In this document: in pieces, positions 8,242 through 16,141 of the stretch
How the letters are laid out: every line of letters begins with the position of its first letter
Numbering within the stretch: the stretch's first letter is position 1
Assembly (NCBI RefSeq): GCF_000194605.1
Contig: NC_015321.1
Span: forward strand, 3,100,001 to 3,164,000
Origin: Fluviicola taffensis DSM 16823
Lineage (GTDB): Bacteria > Bacteroidota > Bacteroidia > Flavobacteriales_D > Crocinitomicaceae
Direction of reading: 5' to 3'
DNA length: 64,000 nt
Notes under the pieces: model-generated
Told to the model about the DNA's origin: nothing
The model's database searches: none
What the model saw: the letters and a program-made list of their open reading frames with translations, nothing else
Made by a program: the position numbers and the translations under genes

Positions 8242-9273
8242 ATGGAAACAACTTTATCATTAAAAGAAGCTTTCGCTCAATTGAAAGAAAGCGAACCAAA
8301 ATTGAGAATCAGAGAATATGCAAAGCGTTTGAATGCTTCCGAAGCAGAATTAGTTGCTTTGGGTGTTGGAACAACTGCTGTTCGTTTACGTCCAGATTTT
8401 GTGGCTATTCTTGGTGAATTGGAATCATTGGGTTATGTAATGGCTTTGTCTAGAAATGATGAAGTAGTTCATGAGCGCAAAGGAATTTATGAGAACTTTA
8501 GTACAACTCCTCATGCTTCTCTTTTTGTTGGAAAAGACATCGATTTACGTATTTTTCCAAGTGCTTGGGCATACGCATTTGCAGTAACTGAAGGAGAAGA
8601 TAAACCTCGTAAAAGCTTGCAGTTTTTTACAACTGATGGTATTGCTACTCACAAAGTTTATTTGGAATCAAAAAGCAATATGGAAGCTTACGATACTTTG
8701 GTTGCGAAGTACAAAGATGAAAATCAGTCGAGTGAATTGGAAATTGGTGCATTGTTGCCTTTGGAATCAACAGAATTGCCTGATAGCGAAATCGATGTGA
8801 AATCGTTCCAAGAATCTTGGATTAACCTAAAAGATACGCATGAATTTTTCGGATTGTTGAAGAAACACAAATTGACAAGAACACAAGCTTTGCGTTTGGC
8901 TCCATCTGAAACTCATGCTAAGAAAATCGACAATAAAGCATTACGTAGAGCATTGGAATTGGCTGCCAAAGAGCACGTTTCAATCATGGTTTTTGTTGGA
9001 AATGCAGGAATGATTCAAATTCATACAGGCGAGGTGAAAAATATCGTTGAGCACGGTCCTTGGATTAATGTATTAGATCCAATGTTCAATTTGCATGCAA
9101 GAGAAGATGGAATTGCTCAATCTTGGATCGTTCGCAAACCTACTGAAGATGGAATCGTTACTTCATTGGAATTGTTCAGTGAGAAAAACGAATTAGTTTG
9201 TACGCTTTTCGGGGCACGTAAACCGGGGATTCCTGAGTTGGAATCTTGGAGAAAATTGGTCGAACAATTATAA
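8242..9273 (+). CDS. hmuS: HmuS/HemS/ChuS-type heme-handling protein
   Basis: A 343-residue cytoplasmic protein of the hemin-degrading/hemin-transport factor family (HemS, ChuS, HmuS). Proteins of this family bind imported heme and release iron from it or traffic it. The full-length family has two tandem repeats in about 340-350 residues, and both are present: the first begins at LKEAFAQLKESEPKLRIREYAKRLNASEAELVALGVG, the second at FQESWINLKDTHEFFGLLKKHKLTRTQALRLAPSETHAKKI. Both halves contain a beta-rich block (VHERKGIYENFSTTP; VFVGNAGMIQIHTGEVKNI). Its place between the ABC transporter and the TonB receptor confirms a heme locus. Whether it degrades heme or only carries it cannot be read from sequence. 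Confidence 0.88.
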   Translation: METTLSLKEAFAQLKESEPKLRIREYAKRLNASEAELVALGVGTTAVRLRPDFVAILGELESLGYVMALSRNDEVVHERKGIYENFSTTPHASLFVGKDIDLRIFPSAWAYAFAVTEGEDKPRKSLQFFTTDGIATHKVYLESKSNMEAYDTLVAKYKDENQSSELEIGALLPLESTELPDSEIDVKSFQESWINLKDTHEFFGLLKKHKLTRTQALRLAPSETHAKKIDNKALRRALELAAKEHVSIMVFVGNAGMIQIHTGEVKNIVEHGPWINVLDPMFNLHAREDGIAQSWIVRKPTEDGIVTSLELFSEKNELVCTLFGARKPGIPELESWRKLVEQL

Positions 9274-9280
9274 AATTAAA

Positions 9281-11527
9281 ATGCAAAAAGTAGTTTTACT
9301 TCTTATTGGGTGTATTCTGAGTGGATTTGTTTCCGCTCAGGATACACTTTATATTAAGGATGATACTGGTTCTGTTGTTCCGTATGCGCAAATTTCGCTT
9401 CAGGATTTCACAGGAAAGAATACCAAATATGTTCAGTCAAATGAACAAGGAGTTTTAGTGATTCCAGTTGCTTATTACGCAAATGCGTCTCAACTAATTG
9501 TCAAAGTAAATACGGATGGTTTCCACCAAGAAGTAGATACAATTTCAAAAGGAAGTAGCCACCGAGTAAAGTTGGCTACAAACTCAAAGGATATTGATGA
9601 AGTGGTTGTTACCGGACAATTAGGAGCTGGTTCAATTACCAATTCGACTAATAAAGTAAAGGTGATAGACCGCGCTACAATTGAAGCGAAAGGTGCAATC
9701 AACTTACGTGATTTATTGCAAAATGAATTAAACATTCGTGTAAACCAAGATCAAATTTTGGGTAGCGGTATGTCGATGCTTGGAATTGGTGGAGAAGGAG
9801 TGAAAATACTAATTGATGGTGTGCCAATTATTGGTCGCCAAAATGGAAACGTTGATTTGAGTCAGATCAACCTTTCTAATATTGAACGAGTGGAAATTGT
9901 TGAAGGACCGCTTAGTACCAACTATGGAAGTAACGCCATGGCAGGTACCATTAATTTGATTTCAAAAAAGCCTAAAAATAAAGGCTTCGATATAAACGTA
10001 GGTGCTTTCTACGAAACAGTAGGAAACTACAATTTGAATGCGGGAATCACTTCTCGTGTTAAAAATCATTCAATTTCAGCATACGGTGCGCGTAATTTTT
10101 TTGATGGCTGGACACCTGGAGATAATTGGATTGAATTTCCTAAAAAAGAAGTAGCAGATTCTGGCAGATTCCAACAATGGAAAATGAAAGAACAGGTTTT
10201 TGGAGGATTGAAATATGCCTATAAATTCAAAAAAATAGAGATTATTCCATCTCTAGACTTATTCAGAGAGAAAATTGTAAACAGAGGTTATCCAAGAGCT
10301 CCTTTTCAAATAGCTGCTTTCGATGATGAATACGTCACGAATCGTCAAAATGGGGGATTGGAAGTAATCGGTTGGTTAAAAACAAATTTAAAATTGGATG
10401 TTCAATTGAACTATTCCAATTACAAACGCATCAAGAACTCTTATTTGACAGATTTAACAACTTTAGATCGCAAGTTGCTAGCAAATAGTGAACAAGATAC
10501 CTCACGATTTATCTTGTATTTCAATCGCACGACTTTAACGAGAAACAATATTGAGAAGAAATTCAATTACGAAGTTGGTTACGATATTAACTACGAAGTT
10601 GGTCATGGAAATCGCATCGAGAATAAGCGAAAAGAAATTGGTGATTTTGCCGTTTTTGGAACGTTCAATTATGCTCCGTGGACTTGGTTAAATATCAAGC
10701 CAGGGCTTCGTTTCACATACAATACTTTGTACAAAGAAGCTTTCATGCCCGCATTGAATGTGAAATTAGGTAAGAAAAAACACATCCTTCGTGGAAGTAT
10801 TGCTTCTGGTTTCCGTTCTCCTTCAATCAAAGAATTGTTCATGGAATTTGTAGATGTCAATCACAAGATTTTTGGAAATCCGGATTTGAAACCAGAAATC
10901 TCGAATCATGTTCAAGGTTGGTACAATTTCAATTGGGAACCAAAGAAATTTACTTTCGGATTTGAATTGTCAGGATACTATCAAGATATTCAAAACCGGA
11001 TTAGTTTGTCTCAATCATCCGATGGAATAAACTACAGCTATTTTAATATCGATCAGTTCTATGCACGAGGGATTCAATCTTTGGTGAAAGTGGGACAAAA
11101 ACAGTGGAATGTGAGTGTTGGATTTAATTACATCGGAACAGCATCTAATTACTCAGCTGGACGATATGCTTATTCTCCAGAGTTAGTTTCCAATCTTTCT
11201 TATCAACTTAAAAATGGAACAACAAAATTCAGTGTGTTTTACAAGTATACAGGTAAAGTTGTTGCTTATTTCATCAATGATGATGCATCGATTACACAGA
11301 ATTTTATCTCAGATTACCAACTATTGGATGTGCAAGTTCAACAATGGTTCTTGAAGAAAACGTTAGGCGTTTCATTGGGTGGCAAAAACTTATTGAATGT
11401 GACTAACGTGAATTCTGGAAGTGGAAGTTCTGGCGGAGCACATTCATCTAGTTCAGGAACAGCTCCTATTGCTTGGGGAAGAAGTTTTTATGCGAACATT
11501 ACTTATTTGATAAAATCGAAACAATGA
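9281..11527 (+). CDS. hmuR: TonB-dependent outer-membrane heme receptor (HmuR type)
   Basis: A 748-residue TonB-dependent receptor. A signal peptide (to VSAQ) is followed by a short beta-sandwich domain like the carboxypeptidase regulatory domain common in Bacteroidota receptors, then a TonB box-like DEVVVTGQ, the plug domain (AINLRDLLQNELNIRVNQ ... VKILIDGVPIIGRQNG ... ERVEIVEGPLSTNYGSNAMAGTINLISKK) and a 22-strand-type barrel that ends in an aromatic-rich strand (ANITYLI). Barrel loops include ASGFRSPSIKELFMEF, a FRAP-like region characteristic of heme and hemoglobin receptors, followed by a NPDLKPE segment (NPNLKPE-like). It should import heme delivered by the HmuY-like proteins. It lies 7 bases after hmuS and overlaps the next gene by 4 bases (ATGA). 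Confidence 0.88.
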   Translation: MQKVVLLLIGCILSGFVSAQDTLYIKDDTGSVVPYAQISLQDFTGKNTKYVQSNEQGVLVIPVAYYANASQLIVKVNTDGFHQEVDTISKGSSHRVKLATNSKDIDEVVVTGQLGAGSITNSTNKVKVIDRATIEAKGAINLRDLLQNELNIRVNQDQILGSGMSMLGIGGEGVKILIDGVPIIGRQNGNVDLSQINLSNIERVEIVEGPLSTNYGSNAMAGTINLISKKPKNKGFDINVGAFYETVGNYNLNAGITSRVKNHSISAYGARNFFDGWTPGDNWIEFPKKEVADSGRFQQWKMKEQVFGGLKYAYKFKKIEIIPSLDLFREKIVNRGYPRAPFQIAAFDDEYVTNRQNGGLEVIGWLKTNLKLDVQLNYSNYKRIKNSYLTDLTTLDRKLLANSEQDTSRFILYFNRTTLTRNNIEKKFNYEVGYDINYEVGHGNRIENKRKEIGDFAVFGTFNYAPWTWLNIKPGLRFTYNTLYKEAFMPALNVKLGKKKHILRGSIASGFRSPSIKELFMEFVDVNHKIFGNPDLKPEISNHVQGWYNFNWEPKKFTFGFELSGYYQDIQNRISLSQSSDGINYSYFNIDQFYARGIQSLVKVGQKQWNVSVGFNYIGTASNYSAGRYAYSPELVSNLSYQLKNGTTKFSVFYKYTGKVVAYFINDDASITQNFISDYQLLDVQVQQWFLKKTLGVSLGGKNLLNVTNVNSGSGSSGGAHSSSSGTAPIAWGRSFYANITYLIKSKQ

Positions 11528-12483
11528 AAAAGTGGCTAATTTTAGGAGTTATTCCCATTGTATGTTCTTGTTTTAAGAAAGAAATTCCAGTTGAGAAACC
11601 TGTTTCAGATGCAACAACTTCACAGGTCGTAATTGGTTCGGATTATGCCAATCAGATTTATTACGATTTGGAAACCAATTCAATCATTCGTCAAAATAAT
11701 CGTGAAGTGTGGGATTTAGCTTTTGAAGCTGGTGAGAATGGATTTCACGTTTTGTTGAATTCAGCGAAAGTTATGGCCGCAGCTATTTCGAATGAAACTG
11801 ATCTTGCAGCGCTTACTTCAGATGCTGGATTGACTTATACCTGGGATTACCATACAGGCAATTTAGATTCAACAGTCCTTAAAGACTGGCAAATTTCGGG
11901 GAAAGTATATGCCATTGACTTAGGATCTAGTTTAGCAGGAACAAATCTTGGAAAACGAAAATTGAAAATTATTTCTGTGACCGATACAGAGTACAAAATT
12001 CAATTTGCAAATTTAAATAGTACAACTTTCCAAACATATACCGTTCCGAAGTCTTCTACTACTGGGTTTACTTATTTCTCAATGACTGGAGGTGGTTCCT
12101 TGATTGATCTTGAGCCAAACAAAGAAACTTGGGATTTGTTATTCACCAATTATTGTCACGTTTTTGATGAGCATACGCCGTATTCAGTGGTGGGGATTTT
12201 ATCCAATCGTTATGGAGTCAAAGTTCAAGAAGTAACTATTCCATTTGCGGATTTTAAGTATTCAGATATTGTAGAAACCAGTTTCGAAAATCGTATCAAC
12301 GTAATTGGTTACGATTGGAAAACGTATGATTTTGACACTGGAAATTATGTTATTAGCAGTAACAGAACCTTTGTAGTGAAAACAATCAATGGTCGTTATT
12401 TCAAAATCCGATTTATTGATTTTTACGATGATAATGGAGTGAAAGGGGCTCCGAAGTTTGAGTTGCAGGAGTTGATTCCTTAA
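11524..12483 (+). CDS. hmuY: HmuY-like heme-binding lipoprotein
   Basis: A 319-residue outer-membrane lipoprotein of the HmuY type, the surface hemophore partner of the TonB receptor. The signal peptide (MKKWLILGVIPIVCSC) ends in a lipobox with Cys16 the probable lipid site. HmuY features are IGSDYANQIYYDLETNSIIRQ, REVWDLAFEAGENG, KETWDLLFTNY and the terminal IGYDWKT ... FVVKTINGRYFKIRF block, which parallels the T9SS-sorted protein at 4048 but lacks any T9SS domain. The ATG at 11524 gives a proper lipoprotein signal and a 4-base overlap with hmuR; an in-frame ATG at 11473 inside hmuR is rejected. It ends the heme operon and is followed by repeat array B. Confidence 0.85.
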   Translation: MKKWLILGVIPIVCSCFKKEIPVEKPVSDATTSQVVIGSDYANQIYYDLETNSIIRQNNREVWDLAFEAGENGFHVLLNSAKVMAAAISNETDLAALTSDAGLTYTWDYHTGNLDSTVLKDWQISGKVYAIDLGSSLAGTNLGKRKLKIISVTDTEYKIQFANLNSTTFQTYTVPKSSTTGFTYFSMTGGGSLIDLEPNKETWDLLFTNYCHVFDEHTPYSVVGILSNRYGVKVQEVTIPFADFKYSDIVETSFENRINVIGYDWKTYDFDTGNYVISSNRTFVVKTINGRYFKIRFIDFYDDNGVKGAPKFELQELIP

Positions 12484-12487
12484 GGGA

Positions 12488-12594
12488 GTTCAAAAGAGCA
12501 AGTGTTCAAAAAGTTCAAAGTTGAATTTGAGAAATTACCGGAATGAAAGCCTTGGCTGTTTAAACTCTTTGAACCATTTGAACCCTCTTTGAAC
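12488..12594. repeat. GTTCAAA/TTTGAAC inverted repeat array B
   Basis: Three GTTCAAA copies (12488-12494, 12504-12510, 12513-12519) face three TTTGAAC copies (12568-12574, 12577-12583, 12588-12594) across a 48-base centre, a symmetric arrangement that could form a large hairpin. It is the same word and layout as the array at 6217-6290. It lies between the heme operon and hisS and could act as a transcript end, although no T-run is present. Confidence 0.8.
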
Positions 12595-12603
12595 CTTTTC
12601 TGT

Positions 12604-12611
12604 TAACTTTG
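12604..12611 (+). promoter_or_regulatory. Predicted -7 promoter element of hisS
   Basis: TAACTTTG matches TAnnTTTG exactly, 17 bases before the hisS ATG. The TTTG words of repeat array B (for example 12577-12580) lie at a tolerable -33 distance, so the repeat may contribute the upstream promoter element. Confidence 0.6.
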
Positions 12612-12628
12612 CCGCAAATTCATTTATA

Positions 12629-13999
12629 ATGGCACAAAAACCGGCAATTCCAAAAGGAACAAGAGATTTTTTACCCGATGAGGTAGCTCGCCGAACGTAT
12701 ATTTTCGACACAATTAAATCTGTTTTTAAAACGTATGGATTTGCCCCAATCGAAACACCTTCCTTTGAACTTTCTTCCACGTTGTTGGGAAAATATGGAG
12801 AAGAGGGAGATCGCTTGATTTTCCGTATTCTGAATTCAGGAGAGAAGATGAAAAAGGCAGATTTAGATGCGTTGAAGTCTGAAAACTTAGCTCGATTTGC
12901 AAATTCATTGTCTGAAAAAGCACTACGTTACGATTTAACCGTTCCTTTTGCACGTTTTGTGGTGCAACATCAAAATGAATTATCATTTCCATTTAAAAGA
13001 TATCAAATTCAACCCGTTTGGAGAGCAGATCGTCCACAACACGGTCGCTACCAAGAGTTTTATCAGTGCGATGCTGATGTTGTTGGTTCCGATTCCTTAT
13101 TGTACGAAGTAGATTTTGTGCAGATTTTCGACCAGGTATTGACGAATTTGCAAATTCCAGGATTCACAGTTAAAATAAACAACCGCAAGATTCTTTCGGG
13201 AATTGCTGAAGTTTCTGGCGAAAGCGATAAAATCATTGACATTACAGTTGCGATTGATAAACTGGATAAAATCGGTGAAGAAGGTGTTGTGAAAGAATTG
13301 CTTGAAAAAGGTGTTTCTGAAAAGGCGATTGGAATCATTTCTCCTTTGTTTCAGATTACTGGAAGCAATGAAGACCGTTTAAATCAAATGAAGACTTTCT
13401 TGAAAAATTCAGAAATTGGATTGAAGGGGATTGAAGAATTGGAATTCGTATTGAATCAAACTACTGAATTGGGGTTAGAACGCGCTGAAGTAGAATTCGA
13501 TGTTACTCTAGCTCGTGGATTAAACTATTATACAGGAGCTATTTTCGAAGTGAAGGTACACGATGTGAAAATGGGATCCATTTGTGGTGGTGGTCGCTAC
13601 GATGATTTAACTGGTTTATTCGGACTCTCTGGGCTTTCAGGAGTTGGGATTTCATTTGGAGCAGATCGAATTTATGATGTGTTGAATGAATTGGATTTAT
13701 ATCCAGAAAACACGAATGCAGGTTTGACTTTACTGTTTGCCAATTTTGGAGAAAAAGAGGCTACATACTGTCTGAAATTGACGAAAAAATTGCGTCAGAA
13801 TGGGTTGGATTGTGAAGTGTATCCAAGTGTAGCTAAAATGCAAAAGCAATTCAAATATGCTGATAATCGCAAAGTGAAATTTGTTGCAATTGTTGGAGAA
13901 GATGAATTGAACAAAGGAATTATACAATTAAAAAATATGGAAAGCGGAGAGCAAAAAGAACTCACAGAGTCTGATCTTCTTCAGTTTTTCAACAAATAA
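12629..13999 (+). CDS. hisS: Histidyl-tRNA synthetase
   Basis: A 456-residue class II aminoacyl-tRNA synthetase charging tRNA-His. Motif 1 begins at [12 protein letters not shown] and the [12 protein letters not shown] segment. Motif 2 spans [34 protein letters not shown]. The histidine-specific loops [15 protein letters not shown] (HisA) and [16 protein letters not shown], and motif 3 [11 protein letters not shown], are intact. The C-terminal ~95 residues form the anticodon-binding domain ([18 protein letters not shown] ... [15 protein letters not shown]). Length is normal. The ATG at 12629 follows a good promoter. The histidine ammonia-lyase gene begins 5 bases after the stop, an operon combining histidine use in translation with histidine catabolism. 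Confidence 0.97.
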   Translation: MAQKPAIPKGTRDFLPDEVARRTYIFDTIKSVFKTYGFAPIETPSFELSSTLLGKYGEEGDRLIFRILNSGEKMKKADLDALKSENLARFANSLSEKALRYDLTVPFARFVVQHQNELSFPFKRYQIQPVWRADRPQHGRYQEFYQCDADVVGSDSLLYEVDFVQIFDQVLTNLQIPGFTVKINNRKILSGIAEVSGESDKIIDITVAIDKLDKIGEEGVVKELLEKGVSEKAIGIISPLFQITGSNEDRLNQMKTFLKNSEIGLKGIEELEFVLNQTTELGLERAEVEFDVTLARGLNYYTGAIFEVKVHDVKMGSICGGGRYDDLTGLFGLSGLSGVGISFGADRIYDVLNELDLYPENTNAGLTLLFANFGEKEATYCLKLTKKLRQNGLDCEVYPSVAKMQKQFKYADNRKVKFVAIVGEDELNKGIIQLKNMESGEQKELTESDLLQFFNK

Positions 14000-14004
14000 G
14001 TCTC

Positions 14005-15489
14005 ATGAATACATTTACGATCACGAACGAATGGGTTTCTCTGGAAAAACTAGATGAAATCTTGGCGTCGAATGCTCAGTTAGCTATTAGCGAAGAAGCA
14101 AAATCAGGCATTGTTAAATGTCGTACCTATTTAGACGAAAAAGTAGCCAAAAGCGATCGTTTGATTTACGGAGTAAATACTGGTTTTGGAAGTTTGTGCG
14201 ATACCGCAATTTCGAATGAAGATTTAGAGCAATTACAACGAAATTTGGTGCTTTCTCATGCTTGTGGAATGGGAGAGCGTGTTCCAGAAGAAATCGTAAG
14301 AAGATTGTTGATTTTGAAAATCATGGGACTTTCTCATGGTGCTTCAGGTGTTCAATTGGAAACCGTAGAACGTTTGGTTTTCTTCTTCAATAATCACATC
14401 CATCCAGTTGTTTTCCAACAAGGAAGTTTGGGTGCATCCGGGGATTTAGCTCCTCTTGCGCACTTGGTTTTGCCACTTTTGGGAGAAGGAACAGTGATGT
14501 TTGAAGGAAAAGAAGTGACAAGTTCTGAAATCAATACGCGTTTCGGATTGAGTCCGATTGCTTTGAGGTCGAAAGAAGGATTGGCTTTGTTAAACGGAAC
14601 ACAATTCATGTCTGGATATGCTTCTTATGCCATTTCAAACGCACGAAAACTATGGAAACAATTCAATGAAATTGCAGCTATTTCGTTGGATGGATTTGAT
14701 GGACGTAAAGAACCTTTTGGTATTCAAGTAAATGAAATTCGCAACCAAGTTGGACAAATCAAAACAGCTGAAATTTTCAGAAATTTGTTGGGAGATAGTG
14801 AATTAGCGAATCGCGAAAAAGCACATGTTCAGGATCCGTATTCGTTTCGTTGTATTCCGCAAGTACATGGGGCTTCTTACGATACGATTGAACATTGTGC
14901 AACGATAGTAGAACGCGAAATCAATGCAGTTACTGATAATCCAACAGTGTTTCCAGATGATGACATCGTCGTTTCTGCAGGTAATTTTCACGGACAACCA
15001 CTTGCTTTGGCAATGGATTTTCTGGCAATTGCTCTAGCCGAAATGGGGAGTATAAGCGAGCGAAGAATTTACAAATCCATTTCAGGAACTCGCAGTTTAC
15101 CTGCATTTTTGGTTGCTAAACCAGGCTTGAATTCTGGATTTATGATTACACAGTATACATGTGCATCAATTGTGAGTCAGAACAAGCAATTGTGCACACC
15201 TGCAAGTATCGATACGATTGATTCGAGTAATGGACAAGAAGATCATGTTTCGATGGGAGCAAATGCTGCTACGAAATTGTTTCGTGTAATTGATAACTGT
15301 TATTCGATTCAAGGAATTGAGATTTTGCATGCCTGTCAATCTTTGGAATTTAGAAGACCATCAAAATCGAGTAAGCGATTGGAAGATATATTTGCTAATT
15401 TTAGAAAGAAAGTACCGTTTGTAACTGAAGATAGATACATGCATCCTTTGATGAAAGCGAGTAAAGAATTTGTAACAACTGGAATATGA
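14005..15489 (+). CDS. hutH: Histidine ammonia-lyase
   Basis: A 494-residue member of the aromatic ammonia-lyase family that eliminates ammonia from L-histidine to give urocanate, the first step of histidine breakdown. The self-forming MIO cofactor comes from Ala144-Ser145-Gly146 in GSLGASGDLAPL. The tyrosine loop region YGVNTGFGSL and the active-site segments NGTQFMSG, DNP and QEDHVSMG are intact. The selectivity position is Ser84-His85 in LVLSHACG, the combination of histidine lyases as opposed to phenylalanine or tyrosine lyases. The other hut genes are not in this window. It is preceded by hisS at 5 bases and overlaps the next membrane-protein gene by 4 bases (ATGA). Confidence 0.96.
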   Translation: MNTFTITNEWVSLEKLDEILASNAQLAISEEAKSGIVKCRTYLDEKVAKSDRLIYGVNTGFGSLCDTAISNEDLEQLQRNLVLSHACGMGERVPEEIVRRLLILKIMGLSHGASGVQLETVERLVFFFNNHIHPVVFQQGSLGASGDLAPLAHLVLPLLGEGTVMFEGKEVTSSEINTRFGLSPIALRSKEGLALLNGTQFMSGYASYAISNARKLWKQFNEIAAISLDGFDGRKEPFGIQVNEIRNQVGQIKTAEIFRNLLGDSELANREKAHVQDPYSFRCIPQVHGASYDTIEHCATIVEREINAVTDNPTVFPDDDIVVSAGNFHGQPLALAMDFLAIALAEMGSISERRIYKSISGTRSLPAFLVAKPGLNSGFMITQYTCASIVSQNKQLCTPASIDTIDSSNGQEDHVSMGANAATKLFRVIDNCYSIQGIEILHACQSLEFRRPSKSSKRLEDIFANFRKKVPFVTEDRYMHPLMKASKEFVTTGI

Positions 15490-16010
15490 GCGAAGATTAT
15501 TTAGACAACAATCAAGAAAATCTAGAGAATAAAAAAAGACCCGTATTATTGACGGTTCTTTGTATTTTGAGTTTCATCATTATTGGAATCGGTTTGATGG
15601 GAGTATTGTTTTCTTTGTTAGGAGGACAACCATCGGATGAAGAAATCACCGCTACCTATAATGCTTCTTTAGATGTAGCAAGTGGTATGAGAGATCGCCA
15701 AATCGTTTGGATGGCTGAATTGATTGAGCAATCAGCAGATATTGCAGTCTATCAACAGCGCCGTTTTTGGTCAACGCTATTGATGAATTTTGTCACCTTT
15801 GGAACAGGATTTATGGGAGTTTTGTTCATGTTGAAAGGGAAAAAGTTAGGGTTTCATTTATACATCATTTATAATCTAATTAGCGTAGGTGGAGCATATA
15901 TTTTGTTACCATCCCACATGATTCCAATGTCTTCAGTGATCATGAATCTGATTTTCTCAGGCTTGTTTGTCTTCTTGTATAGCCGAAACCTGAAATGGAT
16001 GACGAAATAG
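15486..16010 (+). CDS. Small four-helix membrane protein of unknown function
   Basis: A 174-residue inner-membrane protein with no recognised family. A polar N-terminus (NNQENLENKKRP) is followed by one helix (VLLTVLCILSFIIIGIGLMGVLFSLL), an extracytoplasmic segment of about 55 residues, and three more helices (LLMNFVTFGTGFMGVLFML; HLYIIYNLISVGGAYILL; VIMNLIFSGLFVFLYS). The design resembles DUF4064-like small membrane proteins, but I cannot name one. The start overlaps the hutH stop (ATGA), so it is translationally coupled to histidine ammonia-lyase. A role in histidine uptake is conceivable only from context. Confidence 0.75.
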   Translation: MSEDYLDNNQENLENKKRPVLLTVLCILSFIIIGIGLMGVLFSLLGGQPSDEEITATYNASLDVASGMRDRQIVWMAELIEQSADIAVYQQRRFWSTLLMNFVTFGTGFMGVLFMLKGKKLGFHLYIIYNLISVGGAYILLPSHMIPMSSVIMNLIFSGLFVFLYSRNLKWMTK

Positions 16011-16141
16011 TTGAAAATAAAATACTTAATAGTTTTTGGAATGGAAAATTAAAAGGATTTCGAATTTTTCAATTAATTTTATTTTTCAATGATAATTCGT
16101 TGAAAGATAATAGATTATTATCTGAATAAACTACTATTACA

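Noticed and set aside
4048-12483. Reading the ABC transporter as a siderophore or B12 importer
   Set aside because: The adjacent HmuS-type protein and two HmuY-like proteins fit heme; the cobalamin riboswitch lies 33 kb away in front of another gene.
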